Shown piece after piece: positions 43,075-54,496 of a stretch of DNA of 64,000 nt. Numbering within the stretch: position 1 is the stretch's first letter; every line of letters begins with the position of its first letter. This DNA is from Gibbula magus (taxonomy: Eukaryota; Mollusca; Gastropoda; Trochida; Trochidae): contig OW388296.1 of NCBI GenBank assembly GCA_936450465.1, forward strand, positions 41,258,023-41,322,022. Direction: 5' to 3'. A program made the position numbers and the translations under genes. Below the pieces are notes generated by a model. It made no database searches, was not told the origin of the DNA, and saw nothing but the letters and a program-made list of their open reading frames with translations.

Positions 43075-43510
43075 ATAACTGTTACGTCATGTTTCCATGG
43101 AAACGTCAAAATAAAATTCAGAAATAGGTCCAACCCACAAAAGGCACAGCTAGAGATCATATGTATAACATGTGTAGCGAGATTGGTGAATCTAGCAAGT
43201 ATAGTTTGGGAGATATGCTCCGCACAAAATAACTTCCTTACAGAGTCACTGTTATGGTCATGTTTCCATGGAAATCGCAAAACAATGAATTAAGAAATCG
43301 GCCTACTCTCAACATGCGCAACTGGAGATCATGGTTAACATGTGTAGCAAGATTGGTGAATCTAGCAAGTATAGTTTGGGAGATATGCTCCGCACAAAAG
43401 AACTTGCTTACAGAGTCACTGTTTTGGTCATGTTTCCATGGAAACCGCAAAACAATAAATTAAGAAATCGGCCTACCCTCAACATGCGCAACTAGAGATC
43501 ATGGTTAACA
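43075..43510. repeat. Tandem duplication, about 171-bp unit
   Basis: Two and a half copies; the marker CATGTTTCCATGGAAA occurs at about 43088, 43259 and 43430. The unit also holds AGTATAGTTTGGGAGATATG, which reappears at 44262 beside GACGGAC repeats. Non-coding dispersed repeat. Confidence 0.85.
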
Positions 43511-43523
43511 TCATCTTCCGCAC

Positions 43524-43984
43524 GCATCGGGCGAGATATGCATTTTCAAGACATTCATATTCACCCTTGCGACAACTCGACGGAAAACTTGTGTCTTGGT
43601 CAGCGCAAACATAGGACAAACATAGTTTCATCCCTTCAATTGACCAATCAAATCTCTCGTTACGAGCCCAGTCTTTTCCTATTTAAATAAGCAGTGTTCA
43701 GGGTCAGAAATAATTTCAAATTAATCCCTGAGTTACGTTGCGACAAAAGTCATAAAAACGATGCGTATATATAGGTCACCCAAAATAGTCGATTTATAAC
43801 CAGAAATATTTGCCTCCGCTTAATTGTTCGTAAAACATCGCGACGGAAGTGCGTTTTGTATCCGCGCATTTGATTGGCCTACACCAGAACTCAATAATCA
43901 GGCTTACTTCCTGTCTCAATTTATCTGTCGACTTGTCGCAAGGGTGAATATGAATTTCTTGTAAATTCATATCTCGCCCTATGC
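43524..43984. mobile_element. MITE with 57-bp terminal inverted repeats
   Basis: Ends 43524-43581 and 43928-43984 are inverted repeats containing TTCATATTCACCCTTGCGAC and its complement. The interior (about 345 bp) has no transposase. Directly next to another foldback at 44008. Confidence 0.7.
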
Positions 43985-44007
43985 CTGCCAACTTCCCAAT
44001 AAAAGGC

Positions 44008-44192
44008 ATAACTCTTGCCAGTCTCCATTACTGGCTGATTTAGGCCTTGCAGTATTTCCTTAAGATCTCTGTACTAGGAAATCGGTACCAACTATGCATT
44101 TCAGGTGCAGCAATCCACTGTATTGGCACGGCAACGCGAGGGAAATACTGCAAGACTTAAATCAGTCAGTAATGGAGACTGGCAAGAGTTAT
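44008..44192. mobile_element. Foldback element
   Basis: Arms 44008-44059 and 44141-44192 are inverted repeats of about 52 bp (ATAACTCTTGCCAGTCTCC and complement). The loop is about 80 bp and non-coding. Confidence 0.75.
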
Positions 44193-44229
44193 ACCTTGCG
44201 TTTGGAAATTGGATGCTTGCGGAAGATGG

Positions 44230-44345
44230 GCTAACATGTTTAGCAAGGTTGGTGAAGCTAGCATGTATAGTTTGGGAGATATGCTCTGCACAGAGTTTTG
44301 TGACGGGCGGACGGATAGAAGGACAGACAGACGGACGGACAGAAT
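44230..44345. repeat. Dispersed repeat end with GACGGAC motif
   Basis: TATAGTTTGGGAGATATGCTC followed by (GGACGGACAGAC)-type words. The same word type closes repeats at 47045-47075, 55893-55920 and 63793-63805. Confidence 0.6.
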
Positions 44346-44640
44346 GAACGCTACCTACCCCCGCTTACACTGTCAGGCGGGGTATACTAACCGAATAACA
44401 ACATACAGCTATGGTACGCCAAGGTAATATTTATGGATTACATTCACTACAGTACTACAGTACCTTTATGTCGTACCTATATTAACTCGATTATAATCAA
44501 AATCGAACTCAACGCCAACAGTCAGTATTTCTCGATAAAATAGCACCATTTATAACACTTGGCACATGTGACTCCAAACAACACAATGGATGTACCGTGA
44601 GATATTTAATCCATATACATATACTGTAGGAACATTGGCT

Positions 44641-44762
44641 TTATTTTTTGCCGAGGATGGGCTGTTTAGGTACATGAACCACACCGTCCAGTATGTAGAT
44701 GATGCCGTTACTAGCGTGGATGACGCCTCGGACTTGGGCGCTGTTGAATTGCGTCACTTGAC
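44641..44762 (-). CDS. FAS1 gene exon 8 (last)
   Basis: Acceptor TATATTCCAG|GT. Encodes QVTQFNSAQVRGVIHASNG and IIYILDGVVHVPKQPILGKK, then TAA. Closes FAS1 domain 3. Phase 1 in. Confidence 0.85.
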
Positions 44763-47700
44763 CTGGAATATAAATAAGGCAGGGAACAGTCAACCTTGTC
44801 TTACACACCTCCATGATGTTTCATTTCACAAATACTTGTTTTACAACTTAAACAATGAGGAATAAGGTTAACGTTAAAGTTATAAGACTGATACATGTTA
44901 AAGGGAGACAAACCCTGAAAAGAAACAGTGAAAGTGATCTTATGTCGACATATACTTTTTAGGACTAAAGCAGCTTCGAAAATCGAGATTCTCGTTATAC
45001 AGATCTCTGAAGGGCATTTAGAAGTGGTATACATGAGAACAGGAATATTTTCTGGATAACAACTTCTTAAATGTGAAAATACACAACGTTTCGATGTAAA
45101 TGCTCACTCCTTCATCAGGTTATGCAGTTATTAAAAATTAGCTACGTAACAACATGTCTCTAAATATAGCCTTACTGTGAGTCATGCTTTTCGTGTGAAC
45201 ATTCAGAGGGATTCACAATTGGTATTTAACGTGAATTAAAAGACAAAGGTTTAGCATGTTACCATCTTTCGTGCCGACACGCACCGCATGACCTTCTACT
45301 GTCTGTAGGAACGTCTCGTCAGTTAGATCCGAGGGGGTATGTACCCCTGGGATAACGTGGTACTTCATCGTGCCTTTAGGGGGATGGTATGGAAGTTAAT
45401 AATGTCACATCATAGATTACTCATATCTGACATCAACAGTTACATGTGTGAACGTGAACATCAAGAAATACTTTGAATGAGTCATGATATAATGCTGACA
45501 TATAGAGAATCTCGCGAGTTTAAGAATGTACCGTGGGTATCTGACTTTTATTAACGATTGTTGATATATTTCATTTCAGAAGACACGAGTTTGAGATTAT
45601 ATTCATCCCGTAAAATCATATTTCATTACTTTCAATCAAAGTTTTACATTTCTGAACACAACACTGTCATTACACAACGTGGTGATGTCATATCACTGTG
45701 AAGTCATCATATGTATGACGTCATGATATTGACATTAACAGCATTGTGAGTCATCACTTGATGATGTAAAAGCGTTGTGTTTTGAGTTTGACCATGACAA
45801 TGTATTGTTGAAATATACTATCAAATTGATATATACAAGTGATATCTCTGATGCTAGTTTTGGAGAAACCTGTAATATAATACACGATGATGATACATAC
45901 TTCTAAGTAGTCCATCTTCGTTCAATAGCTTATTCTTGTACGCATCAGGTAGCATGTTGAAAGCGTGGTTTATCGGAGCCAACAGTGTCACGTTACCCCC
46001 TGCATCCAAGTAGATATATATTAAATATCCTCCTTTTAAAAATATTATTGAAAATTAAAAAAATAATTATATTTGCTTTATTTAAATTTGACAATAATTC
46101 GGTACTATAGTTACATATTGTATTAGGGGCATTAACCTTTAGGTCAAAATGGACATTGTGACAGGGCTTAAAACATCATATAAATCCCCCAGACGAAATT
46201 ACCCTTAGTATGTAAAATATTCCATCCCTTTCCATAAGATGCCAAGACGATCCTCAATGACGACATCCGGTATGCAAAATATCATTTTATTATTTCATAA
46301 TGTACAAATAAACGAATTAAGTAATTTTACCTTCAAGTTCCTTCCAGACACCAGTTTTCATCATGTCATCAACGAGGTTACCGTAATGATCGTAATTAGC
46401 GGACAGGATGTGGGTAATGCTGCCATGAGGTTTGGGGTTCTCCACAGCACGGGCAACGGGCTTTTGTGTTGGCGTCTCTGATTTGCTATGGTTTCTTACC
46501 CCTGACCCGTTCAGGATCACCTGACCCACCAGAAAGATGTTGCCATTGGACGCCCAGTTGTTGAAGGATGTGATGTTTACGCCATTGACCAGTACAGCCT
46601 GAAATACACGAGTCCAAACCGTGGGTTATATCATCCTAAAGGCAACAATGACTGATGTCGAGGGTTAAACATGAAAACAAGTAAGTGTCCGCCGCCGCTA
46701 TTAAGAAATGTGCTAAAAGACACACAGTTTCTACGGCGTAGTGAGCTTGTCATGTTTATTTGAATAGCTGGTCAAGGTCTCGTAGTGACATTGACAATAA
46801 GGTCAAGGTAAATCGATTGTCTCTGTATTCCCCAAATGAAGTTCGACCGATACAATTTTTTTAGGTGCAGCAGTTCATGAAATATCACGCAAACAACATT
46901 TTAAAAACTGTCAAAGTCTCGTAGTGTCCTTGAAAATGAGGTCAATGTCACCCAATGAAGACTGGTAACAAATTGAAGACTCTTGGTGCAGCGGTTACGT
47001 GAGATATCGCGCTTACAAGAAACGGGCGGTCGTATGTACGTACTGTCTCTCGTGACGGACGGGCGGATGGGCGATGCTAGATAACAGGTCCCTGGGGAAC
47101 AATTAAAACTAATTGGCGGTACCTTTTCCTTAGTGACGTTGATGTGCAGATACTTCCCGGAGAGGGTCTTGATCTTCTTAGTGTGTTTCAGGAGGGTCTT
47201 GTTGTAGATCCCAGGCACGGCGTGGAACTGGATCAGCTCCGCCAACATGGTCTTGTTCCCGGTGATGTTCTTGTGCAGATCCTTCCAGGCCGAGTTAATG
47301 GGCACGAACAGGGTGAAGTTACCCGCTTGAATAAATTATACATGATTGATGATAGACTTATACAGCTGCGTACCGAAAGTGTGTTCACCTACTTGTTTAT
47401 TTTAGTGCAAATATCATGCAATTTGGCATGTCTTTGAAGCATCGTATTATCACGAAAATTAGGCCGATCATCTTGCACCTTTGCATTATAAGAAGACAGT
47501 TGAATTTTTCATAAAATAAACTGATTTTATACATCATAGTAAACAGTTACAGTTTTTGGCAGCTCTTTGAAGTGACCAAGGGTCAATCTTTTCGAAACTA
47601 CATTTTTTTATTTTCTTCTGTAAAATATTCAGTAAGTGTTCAACTGGGTCAAACATACATTCATATATTTCCTCTCATACTCATTCAATGTATTTGTGAT

Positions 47701-50700
47701 GAAATTGTTCTCATTTAGTCGATATGAAATCTTTTAATCGAAAATTAAGGAATTTTAATTTTCAAAATTTGACCCCTTCTGTCCATTTCATCAACATGCA
47801 CCAATGCCGTGGCGATCACAAGATGTGTGGGTTATTTAATTATTATTTTACACATACACTGACGGGCGAAAGAAATTATAACACTCACTTGTTTTCGATT
47901 AATTCAATATATAAAAGAAATGAAATGCATTTGATTATGACACGATACAATAACACCTTTCGGCAGTAGTTTGACTTAATTGGTGACTGTTTTATTTTTT
48001 AACTAAAATATCATTATTTAAATACCTATCTGTTGACTAGACCTACTTTGCCTTACCTCCTAAGGGTAATGCTATTTCAACCTTAATACAGACGAACTTG
48101 AAGAGTGGAGAAGGGGTGCGTAAAATCCCTTATCCAAGGGCCGGTAAGTCTAGGTGGTCTCGTGACGTCACTACCTGTTCATATCACTCTCCTAAAAGTT
48201 GCAGAGCAAGGCAGACGTGTTTTGTTCTGTGACTGGGTATTTAGCGGCTTGTGTTGCTAACTTGCTATTTTTCTCTTGTTTGGTCAAGAGATACCCTCAA
48301 CTTTATTCTTCGATAGTGCAGGTTGTGTTTGCAATCTGTTTTCAAGTAGGTGTTAGTTTTCAAGGGGCCTTGTTGACATGTGCTAGCTAGCGACCACCCG
48401 GAGTAGGTGGATTGCATGCTCCGCACGTGCAGCTCGTGATTCTTTGTTTTCTCTCGCCTGACTTTGGGTGTTTGACTTGCGTAGGGTAAAGGAGCAGTGG
48501 TATCTCTCCTACACGTGTGACTCGCTTCGCTTGTCATCCGCTTTCGCTTGTCATACGCCTTTCGGTCCGTTTTTCTAGTGCTAACTGTTAGGTGTTTGTC
48601 TTGCGTATGGTAGAGGAGTAGTGGCATCTCTCCTAATCGTTTGACTTGCTTCGCTGGCCATTCGCTTTCGCTTGTCATGCGCTTTTCGGTCCGTACTCTA
48701 GTGCTAACTGTGGGTTGTTGACTTGCGTACGGTAAAGGAGCAGTGGAATCACTCCTAATTCGCTTGTCATACGCCTGTCGGTCCGTACTCTAGTGCTAAC
48801 TGTTAGGTGTTTGTCTTGCGTATGGTAGAGGAGTAGTGGTATCTCTCCTAATCGTTTGGCTTGCTTCGTTTGTCATTCGCTTTCGCTTGTCATACGCTTT
48901 TCGGTCTGTACTTTAGGGAACTGTGGGTTGTTGACTTGCGTAGGGTAAAGGAGCAGTGGAATCTCTCCTACGCGGTTGGCTTGCTTCGCTTGTCATTCGC
49001 TTTTCGCTTGTCATACGCCTGCTGTCCGTACTCAAGTGCTTCGCGTCTTGCTTGGCTTCTCGCCTCGCCTGTCACTGGCTTCGCTAGTTGTTCGCCTAAG
49101 GTGGGTGACTAGCTTGGTTAAGGAGCAGTGGATACACTCCTCGTCAGTGACACACGTTGCCCGTTGCTAGCTTTCGCCTACCATTCGCCTTTGGCTTCGC
49201 CTTAGGTCGATTCTACGCGACTCATCCTTAGGGTGATTCGCTTTGGTTCAAGTGACTCGCTACACCAGTCACTTAATGTTTGGTTCACGCACGAGTGTTA
49301 TGTGAATAAAGATTGAATTATCTTGTAAGTGTTTAGCCTAGTTTTTGTTTGGCTTGTTCGTCTTTGTTTACCTTGGCGGGTGGTTACTTGATTTTGACTT
49401 TGTGCTCTTCGAGTTCAGAGTTTTTGTTTCAACTCTCTTGATTGCATATCGTCAGAGTTGTTGTGCTTTTGCTCTGCCGCTTGGGTGTTTCACGTGTGTG
49501 ACTCACCTCGTCTACGCTACTCGTGTTTGTGCTACGCCGTGTAGGTGACTCGACTGTCTCTACCTTCGCTTACGTTACGCGTTTTATCGTTATCGTTCGC
49601 CATGTACTCCGCCTTCTGCACGAACTGCGGAGGCAGGAAGTCCGCCTCTAAGGATCCGCACTTGTTATGTAGAAAGTGCAAGGACCTTTTTCAAAGAGGA
49701 TTACCGTTGCGACGAGTGCGCTCCTCTCTCCGAAACGGAGTTCCACGCGTAGGTTTCCGCCATACGCAAGTCGGTGGCCGATAGGGCTGCGTTTCAGAAG
49801 CGTGCGTCGTCAGCTCAACGTAGGGAGACGTCTCCCGTTCGTCATCCGTCTCCGGTGGAGGATGTAGACATTGTCCTCACGGAACGGGCAGATGAATTCG
49901 ACAGGGAATCGGACCTGTCCGAACCCGCTGGGGGGTTGAAGGATTTACGCTCCCCCCCTCCGCCGTCGTGTTCTGGTTCTCGTTCGCGGACTCACCCGTT
50001 GTCGCCTCCTTCGCCGGACAAGCGGTTGTCTCCGCTTAGACTTAAGGTGGGCGGACCCACTACGCCCAAGAGCAAGAAGAAGAAGTCCAAGAAGGCTAGG
50101 TTTGACAAGGTCGATCCGTCCCTCCTTCTGGCATCCGTCAAGGATATGGTCTCTTCCTTGCTCGATGCGCGTTTGGGTCCGCGGACCTTACCCACTCACA
50201 CTACGACTACGCAACCGTGTGAGCCCTATGCGGATGACGTACCTCAGGGTGCGCGTTCCTCATCCGCTAGGGCCTCCGCACCCGCGACTCCTTCGCGTAC
50301 CCCTCGCACCCCTACGCGGCGTGTCACGGTGATGTCACCCTTACGTGAGTCCTCGCCGGACTCACCGGAACATGACACCCGCTACATGGACGTGTTGAAC
50401 CCTCCGTTCATCAGTATAGAAACGGAGGCGGAGGGTACGGGGTTGTCGGAGGATCCTCCAGTGGTTGACGCAATAGCTATGCTATCCGAATTGGCTTCGT
50501 TCGTGGACGTTCCACTTAGCCAAGTCAGCGTGACTGGTCCGCGCACGTCGGCGGCCAGGAGGGCTTCCTTTGGCCCTGATGGCGAGGTACCCCCCCGCGC
50601 GTCTTGCCCTTCCACCTCATAGGCTCCTTTTGTAGGCCACCGAGGATATGGAGCAAGTTGTATTATCTGCGATGCCCAATCGTCTGCTTCCGCCTTTGGT

Positions 50701-53700
50701 GGTGCCGGACAAGCGCAGACGGCGACTGGTCCCTTTTCAACTTGTTCCGCCTCCCCTTGATCAGGGTGCGTCTCGTTTTTTAACACCAACCTGCTTCACC
50801 GCGTGTGTGAGGCACAGTTCTCTCATCTTGACAGGGAGGCGCATTCGGTGTTAGGCTTGGGGAACAACGTGGCTTTCACATGTCAGGCGATCTTGGCTTG
50901 TGCTAAGCAGGCGGGCATGGAGGCGGGGGACCCGGTGTTGTTCAAAGCGTTTGGTGATGTGGCTGCGGACCTTGCGCAGATCATGTTGTCAGCGTCGCGA
51001 ATTTCATCGAGTATAACAGTACTTCTACCGGTCAGGTCTCAACCCCAATCATAAGACCTTCCTTTGACATGCCCCTGCTCACGCTGAAACTCTGTTTGGG
51101 GGTCGTATCCCGGAGGTTTTGAGAGCACGACAGGAGGCCCAACAGCAAGACCTCACTAATCGGCTCGTCACGCAGAGGCAAACGACACCAAAGCGTCCGC
51201 AGACCAGTTTTCGTCAAAGGCAAGGCCAGGGCAGTGGCCAACCTTCCCCCAAGAAAGCGAAAACGGACTTTCGGCGGGGAGGTCGTGGCCGTGGATCCAC
51301 GGGTCAGTCCCCCAAGTCCCCCCGGCCTGGCGCAGGAGGTCGTACCCCGCAAAAGAAGTGGAGGAAGTGACTCGTGGTTACATCCTCTGCTCCCTCCTCC
51401 ACTCGTCCCGGTATCGGAGGGCTTGGTGGGGGGTCGGCTCCAAGATTTTGTCAGCAACTGGGTACAGTTAGGGTTAGACCCTTACGTGTGTCGGATTCTG
51501 GGTCAGGGGTTCCGCATTCCCGTCTCGTCTCCGCCGCCCCTCACCTGTACTCCAATGGAGCGTCCCTTAGCAGGGGACCGGCTCAAATTGACATTGGAAC
51601 AGGTGGAGATACTAATCTCCAAACGGGCGGTGCAGGAGGTCCTGACCCCGCATCTAACGCCGGGGTTTTACTCCCCAGTGTTCGTAATACCCAAAAGGAA
51701 CTCGAAAAATGGCGGCTAATTCACGATTTGAAGGTGTTCAACCGCTCCTTCCGTGTTCGGCCGCCATATTTTCGACTCTTGACGCTTCCCTCAGTGATGC
51801 GGTCCTTGGAGCGCTCAGACTGCATGGTGTCTCTCGATCTACAGGATGCGTACCTGCACGTTCCGATTCACTATCGGGACTGCAGGTACCTCCGCTTCAT
51901 CCTGGACGGCAGACATTTTCAGTGGTGTGTGCTCCCGTTCGGGATCTCGTCCGCCCCCTGGTTATTCACACGGGTGACTCAGCCCATCGTCCAATTCCTT
52001 CACCAATGCGACATTCAGTTCCTAATGTACTTGGACGATGGGATCGCTCGCGACCGCTCCCCTGTCGTTCTCGAGGCGCAGCTCAGGTTCACGATGGATC
52101 TGTTCCGTCGTCTGGGGTGGCTAGTGAACTTAGAGAAGTCGGACTTGGTTCCGGCAACTCGTCTGAAGTTCCTAGGGGCTATCCTAGACACCCGGCTGTT
52201 CTGCGGGTTCGTCACGAGGGAGCGGATGGCTCGTTACGATCGCCTTATGGATCGCGCGCTCGACGCATCGCTCTCCCTACGTCAGTGGCAAAGAGTGTTG
52301 GGGTTATGAACATCAGCTCAGGACCTGACACGCAGGTGGAGGTTGTTCCTTCGCCCGTTACAGGTGTTCCTGAATCCCCACATCAGAGAAACGCGTTGTC
52401 GTCACGACATAGTCTTAACCCCAGACCTACATCGGTTCCTAGCTTGGTGGCGGGTAGACGAGAGTGTGTTCGCAGGCGTTCGACTTCGTCCTCGCCCCCC
52501 CTCAGCTCACCTGTTTGTAGACGCCTCCACCCAAGGGTGGGGGGCGCACATGAGTCACGAGCAGGTGGCGGGAGTTTGGTCCCCATCAGAGAGGAACCTA
52601 CACATCAACGTCCTCGAGTTGGACGCACTACGTCTTGCCATTCAGCACTGGCAGGTCCCCTTGAGGGGCCAGTGCCTGCTAGTACACACGGACAGTTCGG
52701 CGGCTGCTTGGTCGATAAACAAGCAGGGGTCCACCAAGGCGCAGTCTCTGCTACGCGTGTCACTCCAGCTCTTCGAGTTGGTGGACGAGGTGGACCTGGA
52801 CATTCGAGCGGTCCACATTCCGGGTGCCAAGAACGTCTTGGCGGACGCGTTGTCACGTCCAGATGCCCCTCCCCCAACGGAGTGGCAACTGAATCCGGTG
52901 GTTTTCAGGGGGTTGTGTCTCCAGTTCGGCACCCCGCTGATAGATCTGTTCGCGACGTGTCTCAACCACCAATTGCCAACCTACATCTCCCCAGTGCCAG
53001 ACCCGCTAGCGATGGGCTTAGACGCGCTCTCGTTAGGGTGGGAGGGGATGGACGCCTATGCTTTTCCACCGCCGGCCATCCTCTCCCAAGTTGTAGCCAC
53101 GATAGGGGAAACTCGGATTCTTCGTCTCCTGCTGGTCGCCCCTTGGTGGCCAGCCCGGCCGTGGTTCGTTCCTCTCCGTCGGCTCTGTCAGCAGGAACCA
53201 TTTCCGATTCAGATACGGAGAGATCTGCTCATCAGCAGGCCAAGCTGAAGGTTACACGAGAACCCTCAGGTGTTCTCCCTTCGTGCTTGGCTTGTATTAA
53301 AAGAGGGTTAAGGAGTAGTGGATACTCTAAGTGCGTCGCCAACGCAATAGCTACCTCGCATAGGAAAACCACTAGGAAGCTATATGATTTCCAGTGGCAG
53401 GCCTTCGCCTCTTTCTGTGCTCAGAGGGATTTCATTCCGGCAGAGGCTTCAGTGCCTCAGGTTGCGGAGTACTTGGGGTACCTTCGCAACACTAGACATC
53501 TTAAGGCGTCGTCAATTAACACCAACATGTCGGCTATCCTGTCGGTTCTCAGGAAGAGATCGCCAGGATTGGATGTGTCGGTCCTCAAGGGCCTAATTAA
53601 AACCTTCCGTTCGGTGGACGGCAGGTCCAGGCTTCGCCCACCTGAATGGGACTTAGCCATTGTGCTCAACCACCTGCGCTCTGATAGGTATGAACCGCTC

Positions 53701-54465
53701 TCCGACGTGCCTCTCCTCCCTCTCACAATCAAGGTCATTTTTCTGGTGGCCATGGCCTCTGCAGCGCGGATTTCAGAGATCCATGCGTTGCAGGCGGACC
53801 TGCTACGTTTTGAGGTCAGGGAGGGGGGCTCCGCCTCGCTGGGGTTGGCTCCTGATTTTGTCTGTAAGAACCAGGCAGCGGATGAAGCGGGACGTACGTT
53901 CTCTATCCCAGCTCTGGGTTCGGACTCAGATGAGGTGGATCTCTCTCTGTGTCCAGTAAGAGCCTTGAGGGTGTACACGCAGCGAACACACAGGCTGAGG
54001 GATGGCAGGCGTCGTCTGTTCTTGCCTCACTCACCCAGGAGCACCAAGGAACTAGACAAGCGAGCGTTTGGGGTGTATCTAAGATCGGCGGTAATTGATG
54101 CGTACAAGGCCACTGATTTGCCTCCGCCGTCGCGTTCCAATCCTCATGAGATCCGCGCAGTTTCAGCCACGATGGCGTATCACTGCAACATCTCGGTTTC
54201 GGATGTCATGGCAGGGTGTTTTTGGCGTTCATCAGAGGTTTTCGCCAACCATTACCTACGAGATGTCTCCACAGCTGATCTTGAAGGCATCTCTAGGCTG
54301 GGTCCACAGGTCTTCGCGCAGACGAAGGAGGTCCCCCCAACCAGACCAAGAAGGGGTCATCCTTCTTAGACGCTTTTGAGACTGAATGTAAATAAACAGG
54401 GTTTACATTGCTAACTCTCGTGTCTGTTGGTTTTTTCTTTAACTTAACGTCCCCCCCCCCCCCTT

Positions 54466-54496
<31 letters not shown>

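Noticed and set aside
44590..44865. Plus-strand 91-codon ORF
   Set aside because: It is the antisense shadow of FAS1 exon 8.
50382..52965. Minus-strand ORFs in the DIRS element
   Set aside because: Antisense frames of GC-rich gag and pol; no domain.
51709..53200. First 500 codons of the 886-codon frame as a separate protein
   Set aside because: No domain seen and fully overlapped by RT-RNase H in another frame; kept only as a finding about overlap.
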